A stretch of 28,285 bases of DNA from SBAX01 sp043806315 (GCA_043806315.1 JAZDHF010000071.1:1-28285), one strand, 5' to 3'. Positions 7,311 through 16,000 are shown, counted from the first letter of the stretch. Made by a program: numbers and translations. The notes: generated by a model not told the origin, from the letters alone.

Positions 7311-8981
7311 ATGACCCCTTCGATGCTCGCGTCGGTCCCCGACGGGACCGGCTACATCAACTTTGTGAAGCTGGGCGTCGTCCTGCTGCTGCTGTTGGGG
7401 TGGGCGGCGGCGGCCCAGTGGATCGACCGCGACACCGACGTAGTCAAGACCAAACGGGAGCAATGGAACCTGATCGTTCTCGCGGGAGCGGTGGTCGCGT
7501 ACTTTGTGCTGTTCGTTCCGCCCTGGTCGGGCGGTCTGTTCGTGCTCGGGCTGACGTTCTGGCTGCTGATTGCCGGGGGATCGATGCTCGCGTATGTGGT
7601 CCATCGGAACGGCCGGGTGGTGCCCGACGCGCGGATTCTGACCCTGGGGCACGCCAAGCGGCTGGCGTCGCGCAGAAAAGAGGGGGAGCACAGTCACTCG
7701 GAGAAGGGGCTCCGCGTCCGCATCAGCGATCACAGCGGGAAGTTCGTGGAGTCGCCCCGGGACGCCGAGGAGGCGCGGGCCTTCCACGCCGTTCAGGAGT
7801 TCCTCCACGACATGCTCTGGCGGCGCGCCGGGGACGTGGAAATGGTGGCAGGCAAGGAGAAGTACCGCCTGGTCTATCGCATCGACGGGGTGGCCGTTGA
7901 GCGCCCGGAAGGCCTTCCGCCGGACGACGGCGAACGAATGTTCCGGTGTTTCAAGAAGTTGGCGGGTTTGAACGTCGAGGAGATTCGCCGGCCGCAGAGC
8001 GGACGGATTCAGGCGGCGCTGCTCAGCCATGAGGGCGAGCCTCCGTATGCGGAAGTACGCACCTCGGGCACCACGGCCGGCGAGCGGTTGAGTTTGCATA
8101 TTCAATCCGGTCCCGTGCTGATGCGGTTTCCGGATTTGGGGATTGCCCCCGCGCGTTTGGAGCAAGTGAAGCAGTTTTTGGGGAAACCGCACGGGCTGTT
8201 TCTCATGAGTGCACCGCCGCGCCACGGCATGACCACCACGCAGTACGCCGTCCTTCGCAGTCACGACGCCTACATGAACAACATCCACGCCCTGGAGCGG
8301 CGCAAGTTGGCCGACTTGGACAACATCACTCAACAGGTCTACGAGGGCAACAATGCGGACGTCAATTACGCCCGCATGTTGCAGTCCGTGCTGCGCCGCG
8401 AGCCGGACATTGTCCTCGTGGGGGAATGTGAGGACCGGGAGACGGCGAAGATCGCCGCTCGGGCCGCGGCGGACAATCGGAAGATTTATCTGGGGATCCA
8501 GGCCAAGGACACCTTCGACGCCCTCGGCAAGTACCTCGCCCTCGTGGAGGACAACGCCCTGGCGGCCAAAGCGGTGCTGGGACTGACCAATCAGCGACTC
8601 ACCCGCGTGCTCTGCAAAGACTGCCGGGAGGCGTTCCAGCCCGACGCCGCGACGCTGAAGAAACTGAATCTGCCCGCCGACAAGATCGAGCGCTTCTACC
8701 GCCCGCCCACCGAGCCGAAATTGAACAAGCGGGGAAAGGAAATCGTCTGCCCGACTTGCCAGGGCACGGGGTACGTCGGGCGTACCGGGGTGTTCGAAGT
8801 CCTGGTGGTCGGTCCCGCCGTGGCGAAATTGATCGCCGAGGGCGCGACCCTCGACAGGATCAAGGCGCAGTGTCGCAAGAACAAAATGTATTACCTCCAG
8901 GAAGAGGCCTTACTGAAAGTCATTGACGGGACCACGAGCATGAACGAGGTCCTGCGCTGTCTGGGCGGTCAAGAGAAATAG
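7311..8981 (+). CDS. PulE/GspE-like membrane-fused ATPase homologue with degenerate Walker A
   Basis: A 556-residue homologue of type II secretion/type IV pilus assembly ATPases. Three probable membrane helices precede the ATPase-like part: about residues 17-36, 53-70 and 76-97, which is unusual because GspE/PilB proteins are cytoplasmic. The ATPase-like core aligns by motif, but the P-loop expected as GPTGSGKTTT reads APPRHGMTTT (301-310), lacking the nucleotide-binding Lys. The Walker B region PDIVLVGECEDRETA (365-379) has GECED where GEIRD is usual. The zinc-binding tetracysteine is kept (C435, C438, C480, C483) together with GTGYVGRTGVFEVL. I infer a membrane-anchored pseudo-ATPase or structural scaffold. 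The next gene follows after 16 bp, so they are likely co-transcribed. No clear ribosome binding site precedes the ATG; a second Met at residue 5 is possible. Confidence 0.85.
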   Translation: MTPSMLASVPDGTGYINFVKLGVVLLLLLGWAAAAQWIDRDTDVVKTKREQWNLIVLAGAVVAYFVLFVPPWSGGLFVLGLTFWLLIAGGSMLAYVVHRNGRVVPDARILTLGHAKRLASRRKEGEHSHSEKGLRVRISDHSGKFVESPRDAEEARAFHAVQEFLHDMLWRRAGDVEMVAGKEKYRLVYRIDGVAVERPEGLPPDDGERMFRCFKKLAGLNVEEIRRPQSGRIQAALLSHEGEPPYAEVRTSGTTAGERLSLHIQSGPVLMRFPDLGIAPARLEQVKQFLGKPHGLFLMSAPPRHGMTTTQYAVLRSHDAYMNNIHALERRKLADLDNITQQVYEGNNADVNYARMLQSVLRREPDIVLVGECEDRETAKIAARAAADNRKIYLGIQAKDTFDALGKYLALVEDNALAAKAVLGLTNQRLTRVLCKDCREAFQPDAATLKKLNLPADKIERFYRPPTEPKLNKRGKEIVCPTCQGTGYVGRTGVFEVLVVGPAVAKLIAEGATLDRIKAQCRKNKMYYLQEEALLKVIDGTTSMNEVLRCLGGQEK

Positions 8982-8997
8982 GCCGGGGATTCGAGCC

Positions 8998-10872
8998 ATG
9001 TTTTTTTCACTCTTGTTTTTCATTCTTCTTCTGGTCATCGCCTACAGTCAGGCGATTCAGGGGTTATTTAGTGCGCTGATTATGACGGTGCTGACTGTCT
9101 GTTGTGCCGCCGCGGCGGTGACGACGCATGACTGGATCGCCGCCAATGCTCTTGCGCCGTACTGGAACCCGGACTTTGCCCATCCCCTGGCCTTGGGTCT
9201 AACCTTCGGACTGTCACTGCTCATCCTTCGTCTGGCGTTCGACCGCCTCATCCGACGCTCGTGCCTGTTGCCGGCGTGGGTGGATCGGCTCGGCGGAGGC
9301 GTCTGCGGGCTGATTACCGCCGAGATTATGGTTGGGGTCATGGTCGTGTGCGTGCAGATGATCCCCTTCGGGGGATCGATCCTCGGATATTCGCGAGTGA
9401 CTCCGATCTCCCGTAACCGCCCCGGCGCCGCGGATCAGGCCAAGCCGAAGGGCGACGCCGTCGAGGACGAGCTATTCTTTTCGCCGGACCGCTTCGCGAT
9501 GGGCGCGGCCTCGTTGCTGTCCGGAGGTATTTTCAGCGGGACGCGGAGTTTCTACCGCGACAATCCGGATGTCGTCCAAGCAGTGGGCTGGGTCGATGCC
9601 GTCCCGGCAACGGTCTCGCGGTATGCAAAACCCAACTCCATATCCATTGTCGGCACTGACCCGGTGAAGTTTCTCTACGTGATGACGCCGGCCAATGAGA
9701 AGGACAAAAAGCCCGCCATCTATGAACCGATGAGCGAGCCGATGAGCGAGCCGAAGAGCGGCATGGAGCGACGCATGGTCCGCGTTCAACTCACCAACGC
9801 GGCCAAAGACGAACGCAAGACGCACACCTTCACTCTGCGGCAGTTTCGCATCGTCGGCCGGATGCCGAACAGTGACGTGTACAGACAGTTCATTCCCGTT
9901 GCAGTCCAGCAGGAAGACGCGAGGGAGGCTACGAACCGTCATATCCGGTTGGTCAAGGATCGCGGCGTCGACTGGCCGGTCCTCGACGAGCCCATTACCC
10001 CACGCAGCGACGATGGCCAAGTGGAAATGGTGTTTGAGCTTCCCAAGGGATTCGAGCCGAGCTATCTGGAATACAAACGAGGGGCTCGTGCTGGGCTCTC
10101 CTTCGATGCCGCAGGGCCGGGACGTGAGACGCCGGGATCTTCCAAACGTACCGAAGCGGGTCCGTCCGGGGCGAGGAAAGAGGAGACACGAGCCGCGGCG
10201 GAGACGCCTGCGGTCGGGGCGCCGCCCGCTCCGCCAGCGACCCCGAGTTCCGGGTCGCCGGGCAGTGTTCCGGATTCCGGTCGGGGCGGGAACATTCGCC
10301 GCATGACGACCCAGTCCGGAAAATCCTTCTTCGGCGATCAGACGCCCGTGGAAATGAAGTCCTATCGGCGGATTGGTGACACGGAGGTGTCGCGTGGAGC
10401 GCTGATTGCCGGCCATTTGCTCGGCGAAGTCAACCAGCAACAGGCCGGGACCGACCCCGCGGTGACGAAGTTCGTCGTTCCCGAGGGCAAACGGCTGCTG
10501 CAACTCAACACCGGCTTGTTGCAGGCCCGCAGCGGACTCGGAAGGGCGCTGAGCCAGGCCGTCGCTGTAGCCCAGAACTACACCGTCACCGACGATAAGG
10601 GCAACCGCTACCCGCTGGTCGGAAAGTACGCGATCGCCGACGTGGGCGGCAGCAGGGTCATCGAAATCCAATACGCCTCCGAGGAGCGCGGTATGATCGG
10701 CGGGGGCATGCGCGCCTTCGAGCGCATCAAGGACGCCGACTTGAAGGACGACTATCAGCTCATGTTACTCTTCCTGGTGGATCCCGGGGTGCGGATCATT
10801 TCGTTCAGCACCGGCGGGGACGCAACCCGAGCGGACGACCTGAAGGGCGAGGATCTCGTCGCCCCGCGCTAG
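8998..10872 (+). CDS. CvpA-like membrane protein with large C-terminal soluble domain
   Basis: A 624-residue membrane protein. Residues 1-125 hold about four hydrophobic helices (1-17, 23-45, 64-82, 100-122) with DRLGGGVCGLITAEIMVG, which resembles the CvpA (colicin V production) membrane domain. CvpA proteins are usually only about 160-230 residues. Here roughly 500 extra residues follow, which I do not recognise, including a low-complexity Pro/Ala/Ser/Gly linker (about 375-430) between two folded-looking parts. A short tandem MSEP repeat lies near residue 245. It starts 16 bp after the PulE-like pseudo-ATPase gene, suggesting a shared transcript and a shared membrane complex. Start: the first ATG, followed directly by the hydrophobic segment. 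The annotation as CvpA-like is by resemblance only. Confidence 0.75.
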   Translation: MFFSLLFFILLLVIAYSQAIQGLFSALIMTVLTVCCAAAAVTTHDWIAANALAPYWNPDFAHPLALGLTFGLSLLILRLAFDRLIRRSCLLPAWVDRLGGGVCGLITAEIMVGVMVVCVQMIPFGGSILGYSRVTPISRNRPGAADQAKPKGDAVEDELFFSPDRFAMGAASLLSGGIFSGTRSFYRDNPDVVQAVGWVDAVPATVSRYAKPNSISIVGTDPVKFLYVMTPANEKDKKPAIYEPMSEPMSEPKSGMERRMVRVQLTNAAKDERKTHTFTLRQFRIVGRMPNSDVYRQFIPVAVQQEDAREATNRHIRLVKDRGVDWPVLDEPITPRSDDGQVEMVFELPKGFEPSYLEYKRGARAGLSFDAAGPGRETPGSSKRTEAGPSGARKEETRAAAETPAVGAPPAPPATPSSGSPGSVPDSGRGGNIRRMTTQSGKSFFGDQTPVEMKSYRRIGDTEVSRGALIAGHLLGEVNQQQAGTDPAVTKFVVPEGKRLLQLNTGLLQARSGLGRALSQAVAVAQNYTVTDDKGNRYPLVGKYAIADVGGSRVIEIQYASEERGMIGGGMRAFERIKDADLKDDYQLMLLFLVDPGVRIISFSTGGDATRADDLKGEDLVAPR

Positions 10873-10903
10873 TGCCCCATCGCACCTAATTCTGCGAGTA
10901 GGT

Positions 10904-10959
10904 GTGGCCCAGCCGCCCTCGGCCGGGCCATAGAGCACAGCGGAGGGCCGCTGTGCCAC
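10904..10959. repeat. Imperfect hairpin of the GTGGC(A/C)CAGC type
   Basis: Arms at 10904-10925 and 10938-10959 are inverted repeats with about four mismatches in 22 positions, starting GTGGCCCAGC and ending GCTGTGCCAC. It lies 32 bp after the stop of the CvpA-like gene and could act as its terminator, though no T-run follows. It looks like a dispersed intergenic palindrome. Confidence 0.65.
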
Positions 10960-11093
10960 AAAACATCGAACTCGAGAGTTTGGCTGCGACAGAGCACTAG
11001 GAGGCGGTAGGAGGAATACGGGGCACCGACTTTCCGGTCGGCGTTTGCAACCCCACCCTCCGGCAGGTATACACACGAGGTCGGAGCGGGCGC

Positions 11094-11870
11094 ATGAGGG
11101 TCATCCGTCAACCCAGCGTCTATCTCGTCGGGCGGCAAACGCTGGACGACGGGGAAATCGCGCGGTTTCTTTCCGATCACAATGTCGGCGACTGGAGCAC
11201 GGACGCGACAAACGCGGCGCAGGTTCTGCCCGAGGTCGCGGGACGGTTGTGCTACATGAGCTTCGCCAAGCCGCGCCCCGGCGGGAACGAAACGTACCTG
11301 GGCCATATCAAGGAGGTCGGCCACGGCAGCGTCCTCGAACACACGGTGTGGAACTTCATCATCACCGGCGTCTCCCGCTCGTTCACCCACGAGCTGGTCC
11401 GACATAGGGCCGGCTGGGGATACTCGCAACTTTCTCAGCGGTATGTCGACGAGTCCGTCGTCGACTTCGTGGAGCCGGATTGCATCGCCGACGATCGGGA
11501 GCTGCACGAGGTCTGGCGATCAGCGGTTGAGTCGGCCCAGGAGGCCTACATCAAATTAGTCGAGGGATTGCAGGTCAAGTTCGCTTCGATCGAGGACAAG
11601 ACGCTGCGGCGGAAGATGGCCCGGCAGGCGGCGCGATCCGTGCTGCCCAACGCCACGGAGACCAAGATCTTCGTGACCGCCAACGCGAGGGCGTGGCGAC
11701 ATTTCATCGAGCTTCGGTGCAACGAACACGCGGAGACCGAAATCCGCATGGTGGCGGCGAAAGTCCTTGAAATCCTCCAACGCGAGGCGCCGAACCTCTT
11801 CGGGGATTATGAGTTCATCGCGCTTCCCGACGGCACCCGCGCGGCGCGAACGCGGTTCCATAAAGTGTAA
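11094..11870 (+). CDS. thyX: Flavin-dependent thymidylate synthase
   Basis: A 258-residue ThyX, which makes dTMP from dUMP using methylenetetrahydrofolate, FAD and NADPH; a cytoplasmic enzyme of DNA precursor synthesis. The signature RHR is at residues 103-105, in RHRAGWGYSQLSQRYVDES. The downstream Ser and Arg-Tyr that bind dUMP are present, but the spacing is one residue longer than the classical RHR-x7-S form. GHGSVLEHTVWNF (76-88) and the C-terminal NARAWRHFIELR with EIRMVA fit the FAD- and substrate-binding parts of the family. Length is typical. The ATG at 11094 has only a weak ribosome binding site (CGGAG). It is followed after 13 bp by an aminotransferase gene in the same direction. 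Confidence 0.93.
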   Translation: MRVIRQPSVYLVGRQTLDDGEIARFLSDHNVGDWSTDATNAAQVLPEVAGRLCYMSFAKPRPGGNETYLGHIKEVGHGSVLEHTVWNFIITGVSRSFTHELVRHRAGWGYSQLSQRYVDESVVDFVEPDCIADDRELHEVWRSAVESAQEAYIKLVEGLQVKFASIEDKTLRRKMARQAARSVLPNATETKIFVTANARAWRHFIELRCNEHAETEIRMVAAKVLEILQREAPNLFGDYEFIALPDGTRAARTRFHKV

Positions 11871-11883
11871 TGGAGGATGACGC

Positions 11884-13206
11884 ATGTTGGGTATCAAGAA
11901 AGAGTTGGAGCCGCCGCACAGCGGCGATGGTTGGATCGGTCCTGCTCCGTGGATTCAGACGCCGCTCCCAGGTCCCAACGCCAAGGCGTTGATGGAACGC
12001 GACGCGCGATACAGTTCGCCCTCGTACACGCGGGACGTTCCGCTGGTGGTCCGCCGAGGGCTGGGGTCGGTCATCGAGGACGTGGACGGCAATCGGTTCC
12101 TCGACTTCGCCGCGGGGATCGCGGTGTGCGCGACCGGGCATTGCCATCCCAAAGTCGTCGCCGCCATCGAGCATCAGGCCGGGAACCTCATCCACGTCTG
12201 CGGCAGCGACTTTTACTACCCGCCGATGGTGGAGTTGATGGAGAAGCTCGTCGCCATCGCGCCGGGCAAAGTGCCCAAGCGCGTCCTACTGACCAACAGC
12301 GGTGCGGAAGCGGTGGAGGCCGCCTTCAAGGTCGCCCGTCATCACACCAACCGCAAATGGGTCATCGCCTTTCACGGCGCGTTTCATGGCCGGACGATGG
12401 GCGCTCTCTCCCTCACCAGCTCCAAGGCCCGACAGAAGGAACGCTTCGGACCGCTCGTCCCCATGGTCGCGCATGTGCCCTACGGAGACGTTGAAAGAAT
12501 CGAGAACGAACTGTTTAAGCGGCAGATGTCACCCAATGAGGTCGCGGCCATTTTCGTCGAGCCCATCCAAGGCGAGGGGGGCTATATCCTGCCTCCGCCG
12601 ACTTTTCTCACCGATCTGCGCGCACTGTGCGACAAATATGAAATCCTCCTGGTCTGTGATGAAATCCAGTCCGGGACGGGGCGAACGGGGAAATGGTTCG
12701 CCTTCGAACATTTCGGTATTATTCCAGACCTGATTTTGATGGCCAAGGGACTCGCCAGTGGAATGCCTTTAGGCGCAGTGATCGCAAAGGCGGACATCAT
12801 GAATTGGCCGCCGGGCGCGCAGGGGAGCACCTTCGGGGGCAACCCCGTCTGTTGCGCAGCGGCCATCGCGACGTTGGAACTCATTGAAAACGGATATATG
12901 GCCAATGCCGCCGAACTGGGAAAGATAGTTCGGGCCGAACTGAGCGAAATCGCCGAGCGACATAAGTTCCTCACCGGCGTTCGCGGATTGGGACTGATGT
13001 GCGCGATCGACGTCGTGAACCGAAAGACCGCCAAGCCCGATCCGAAGGTGCGCGAAAAACTGCTACGAACCTCATTCGAGCGCGGGCTTGTATTGCTTCC
13101 CTGCGGGGAGAACGGCATACGGTTCTGCCCGCCGCTGTGCATTAATGAGGCCCAAATCGACGTCGGACTGAAGCTCTTCGACGAAAGTGCGGCCATGGTG
13201 GGTTGA
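11884..13206 (+). CDS. Class-III aminotransferase (acetylornithine / 4-aminobutyrate type)
   Basis: A 440-residue PLP-dependent aminotransferase of the acetylornithine/GABA/ornithine fold-type-I group, cytoplasmic. Visible landmarks are FLDFAAGIAVCATGHCHP (72-89), the phosphate-binding TNSGAEAVEAA (137-147), FHGAFHGRTMGALS, the Asp that pairs with the pyridine nitrogen in CDEIQSGTGRTG (D259), and the PLP lysine K288 in MAKGLASGMPLGA. The extended N-terminus with LPGPNAKALMERD and SPSYTR is typical of a subgroup annotated as 4-aminobutyrate or acetylornithine-family aminotransferases, so the exact substrate is uncertain. A GGAGG tract about eight bases before the ATG supports the start. It probably forms an operon with thyX. 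Its last 80 bases are duplicated at 15877-15966. Confidence 0.9.
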   Translation: MLGIKKELEPPHSGDGWIGPAPWIQTPLPGPNAKALMERDARYSSPSYTRDVPLVVRRGLGSVIEDVDGNRFLDFAAGIAVCATGHCHPKVVAAIEHQAGNLIHVCGSDFYYPPMVELMEKLVAIAPGKVPKRVLLTNSGAEAVEAAFKVARHHTNRKWVIAFHGAFHGRTMGALSLTSSKARQKERFGPLVPMVAHVPYGDVERIENELFKRQMSPNEVAAIFVEPIQGEGGYILPPPTFLTDLRALCDKYEILLVCDEIQSGTGRTGKWFAFEHFGIIPDLILMAKGLASGMPLGAVIAKADIMNWPPGAQGSTFGGNPVCCAAAIATLELIENGYMANAAELGKIVRAELSEIAERHKFLTGVRGLGLMCAIDVVNRKTAKPDPKVREKLLRTSFERGLVLLPCGENGIRFCPPLCINEAQIDVGLKLFDESAAMVG

Positions 13207-13218
13207 ACGGATTGTCCA
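13128..13218 (+). repeat. Direct repeat A: 3' end of the aminotransferase gene
   Basis: About 90 bp covering the last 26 codons, stop and a few following bases of the aminotransferase gene. It recurs as a direct repeat at 15877-15966 with only a handful of mismatches, the reading frame being kept in the second copy. Confidence 0.9.
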
Positions 13219-13290
13219 TTGCCGACTAACGTTTGCAGTGTCCCTTCCCCGGCCTATCCACACCGCCCGGCGACGCCCGCGTGCCCGGGA

Positions 13291-13343
13291 TTTCGACGTT
13301 TCGGTGTTTCGACTTTTTGACGTTTCGACGTTTTGACGATTCG
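13291..13343. repeat. Simple tandem repeat TTTCGACG-type
   Basis: About six degenerate units of 8-9 bp (TTTCGACG, TTTCGGTG, TTTCGAC, TTTTGACG and so on) in the 239-bp gap before the Cys-rich secreted gene. It is of the low-complexity intergenic type; nothing indicates coding. The remaining gap has no other feature that I can support. Confidence 0.8.
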
Positions 13344-13445
13344 CATGAATCCGCTTGCGGGCCGGCTCTCCAACGGATACAATTCTGGCCGTTCACCCAT
13401 ACACGCGCCATTCAACTCGGACGCGCCGTTGGGAAGGAGAAAAAA

Positions 13446-15866
13446 ATGTACTCGTCTCGCTTCATGAAACCACCGACCGATCGCCTTATAACAGGACCCG
13501 GATTCCCGCTCGCTGCCGCCCGGTCAAGGACCACGCTTGCGGTTGCGTTCGCGCTCTTCGCGGCCGTCAGCGACTCTGCGGTGCTCGCGGCGCCGGGCGG
13601 TGCTCGCGTACGTGAAAAGGGTTACGTTAACTCGGACGCGCCTCGTTTGGTCACCGGCGATCCGGCACAGATCAATAAGGTCGTAGCCGGTTACCCGCTC
13701 ACGGCTATTGTTGCAATCACTCCCGTAGCCGCGAAGGTCGGTTCGTATCCGCCCGGCACCTCCATCTTCGGCAACGAGTTGCGCGCAAATGTAGGCGGGT
13801 TCCGCGCATGGTTTGATGTCCAGTTGTCGAACTGGGATCCCAACCACGACAACATACCTGCGTTGAACCTCTATCAAATCCAGCTTGACGCGTCGGGGTA
13901 TATGGACGCCGATCTTCCCGGCGATCAGGCAGATCTCGCTCCCGCCGCGGTCCCCTGCGCTGGGGATGCTGAATGCGTCGCAGCGTTTGGCGAGGCCTGG
14001 GCGAAGTGCGATCTCCTGCTGGGCACCTGCAAAGCGGGTTACTTGGACAAGCTGGGCACCGGGCGTCCGGATAGTTGGTGCGCCGGCGGTTGTGACGTGG
14101 GCGACGTGTACACGGGGACCTTGCACTACGCCTGGTACGCTTCGCGCCCCGTTGTTCGCCCGGATGAGGGTAACGTGTACTACGGCGGCACGTTGGTACT
14201 GGACATCCCGCCTGATGCGAAGGGCTGGTATTTCGTCAGCCTGAACTCGGACCTGACCTTCTTGCGCGATACGTCGGGTGCGGACGTTCCCACCGCGGCG
14301 GAGACCGGGTTCATCGTGAGCATCGTGACCGGCTCGTGCTGCTACGGGCTCGGATCGCCCAGCTCCGGGTGCGTTGACGGCGTAACGAGGGCGGAGTGCG
14401 GCGACGACGAGCCCTGGCCGTTCATGTTCTGGCCGGGGGAGTTCTGCGACAATCCTCCGACTGCCGACGGCTGCGGGCTCGACTGCTACACGGATGCAGA
14501 GTGCTTTGTCGGCGATTATTGCACCCGGCAAAAGTGCGTTATCCCGCTGTCGGGCATTTGCGACTTCAGGCTGATTCCGGGCTTCGATCCGACGACGGAG
14601 TGCTGTATTCCGACGAACGGGGCGATCGCTGTGCGTGACGACGGCGATGTCTGCACCGCCGATATCTGCAGTCTGATCAGTAGCCGCGGCGTACCGCTTC
14701 ACCCGCTCCTTCCGATGGGATCTCTGTGCAACGACTGGAACGCCTGTACGGTCGACGACGCCTGCGACGGCGTCCGACCGGCGCGCAACGGCGGGTGCGT
14801 CGGGACCGATCTCTACACCGCGGTCTGCGAGGACGCGCTCTGCCCTGAGACGAATCCCAACGGCGTCCCCTGTGATGACTTGAATCCATGCACCATCAAC
14901 GACGTGTGCGACGCCCAGGGGAACTGCCGCGGGACGCCCCAAGAAGGCTGTGATACTTTCGCACGCACGCCGATCAACTGCGCCTGCGATGGCGCGGGGA
15001 CTCGGTCGATCGCACTGCTTGTCCCGCCGAGTACGCCGGACTCACCGTCGGGCCTTCGGGTGCGGCTGATGGACCTCCAGTCGCCGAATCCGCCGAATCC
15101 CGGGTGCTGTCCGCCTCCGAACTTCTCGCCCTATGAGGCCGGACCCACCTGCGCCGACCCCGCGGGCTGTGTGCGCTGGGTTGGGAAGCCGAACACCTTT
15201 TTGGAGTCTCAGGGCAACCCCGGACAAGGCAGCTTTCGAGGCGCGCGGCTGCAATGCACGCCCTACTACCACGATTGGGGGAACGAACCCGTCTTTCGTG
15301 TCGTTGGCGCGGAGATTATTCCTAGTTCGGCCTATGAGGTTCAGAACGTCTCGGCCAGTTGTATCGGCAATGAGACAACGTGCACGGACGTATCGGCGCC
15401 TCTTCAAGTCATGACCGGTCGTTACGGCGACATGGTCACCCGATTCAATCCGCCGGATCCCTCGACGCAGCCCGATGCCATCGACCTGACCCAGCTCGTC
15501 AACAAGTTCAAGAACGTGCCCGGTTCCCCGAGCAAGGCTGTGACGCAGCTTCAACCGAACCTGCCGGAACTCAACGGGGACGTCAACGCCTTGGACGTCG
15601 TCGCCTGCGTGGATGCGTTCAAGGGCTTCGCCTACGCGTTCGCCGGGCCGTGCCCCTGCCCGTCGCTGGCTACCTGCAACAGTCTCGCGTGTCCATCGGG
15701 CGTGGGCACCTGCACCGGCTCGGGCCTTCCCGGCCTTGGACCAGAGGCCACATGCGTGAAGACGTGCAGCGACACCGGCGAGCCCTGCATCGACAACACA
15801 CACTGTCCGGGCGGCACCTGCGGTAATCCCGCCTGTCGCGACGCCTGTGGGCGTTGTTCACCGTAG
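13446..15866 (+). CDS. Secreted Cys-rich protein with terminal dockerin-like module
   Basis: An 806-residue exported protein. An N-terminal signal peptide runs to about residue 48 (hydrophobic LAVAFALFAAVSDSAVLA, AxA-type end), and the frame upstream is ignored because GGAAGGAG lies just before the ATG at 13446. After a non-Cys region (50-200) come many disulphide-rich blocks: GSCCYGLGSPSSGCVDGV, then repeats of the form CNDWNACTVDDACDG and CDDLNPCTINDVCDAQGNC, which are calcium- or disulphide-stabilised repeats common in planctomycete and myxobacterial surface proteins. Near the end LNGDVNALDVVACVDAFKG resembles a single dockerin-like module, then a second Cys-rich tail (CSDTGEPCIDNTHCPGGTC). 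It is likely extracellular or envelope-associated; no enzymatic domain is recognised. It sits between two copies of the neighbouring aminotransferase gene's 3' end. Confidence 0.8.
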   Translation: MYSSRFMKPPTDRLITGPGFPLAAARSRTTLAVAFALFAAVSDSAVLAAPGGARVREKGYVNSDAPRLVTGDPAQINKVVAGYPLTAIVAITPVAAKVGSYPPGTSIFGNELRANVGGFRAWFDVQLSNWDPNHDNIPALNLYQIQLDASGYMDADLPGDQADLAPAAVPCAGDAECVAAFGEAWAKCDLLLGTCKAGYLDKLGTGRPDSWCAGGCDVGDVYTGTLHYAWYASRPVVRPDEGNVYYGGTLVLDIPPDAKGWYFVSLNSDLTFLRDTSGADVPTAAETGFIVSIVTGSCCYGLGSPSSGCVDGVTRAECGDDEPWPFMFWPGEFCDNPPTADGCGLDCYTDAECFVGDYCTRQKCVIPLSGICDFRLIPGFDPTTECCIPTNGAIAVRDDGDVCTADICSLISSRGVPLHPLLPMGSLCNDWNACTVDDACDGVRPARNGGCVGTDLYTAVCEDALCPETNPNGVPCDDLNPCTINDVCDAQGNCRGTPQEGCDTFARTPINCACDGAGTRSIALLVPPSTPDSPSGLRVRLMDLQSPNPPNPGCCPPPNFSPYEAGPTCADPAGCVRWVGKPNTFLESQGNPGQGSFRGARLQCTPYYHDWGNEPVFRVVGAEIIPSSAYEVQNVSASCIGNETTCTDVSAPLQVMTGRYGDMVTRFNPPDPSTQPDAIDLTQLVNKFKNVPGSPSKAVTQLQPNLPELNGDVNALDVVACVDAFKGFAYAFAGPCPCPSLATCNSLACPSGVGTCTGSGLPGLGPEATCVKTCSDTGEPCIDNTHCPGGTCGNPACRDACGRCSP

Positions 15867-15876
15867 CGCCGCCGGG

Positions 15877-15966
15877 CCCGCCGCTGTGTATCAATGAGGC
15901 CCAAGTCGACGTCGGACTGAAGCTCTTCGACGAAAGTGCGGCCATGGTGGACTAAACGATTGTCGA
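15877..15966 (+). pseudogene. Direct repeat B: orphan aminotransferase C-terminus
   Basis: A second copy of the last 26 codons and stop of an aminotransferase gene, ten bases after the stop of the Cys-rich secreted gene. It encodes LCINEAQVDVGLKLFDESAA and then a stop. Differences from the copy at 13128 are few and mostly silent or conservative, so it may come from a near-identical paralogue or from the same gene. It has no start and is not expressed as a gene. Confidence 0.85.
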
Positions 15967-16000
15967 TTGACGATTTTCGATTGCCGATTGGCAATCGGCG
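15956..16000. repeat. Simple repeat CGATTGCCGATTGGC-type
   Basis: A run of degenerate CGATTG units (CGATTGTCGATTGACGATT and on), related to the ATCGGCAATCGGC run at 6864-6894 read on the other strand. It is non-coding filler between two convergent genes. Confidence 0.7.

Noticed and set aside
7140..8333. 397-residue minus-strand frame over the PulE-like gene
   Set aside because: It is antisense to a clear PulE-like coding sequence and is compositionally that of a shadow frame.
13524..14942. 472-residue minus-strand frame over the Cys-rich secreted gene
   Set aside because: It is antisense to a gene with signal peptide, ribosome binding site and repeat structure; the frame is Arg/Val-rich without motifs.
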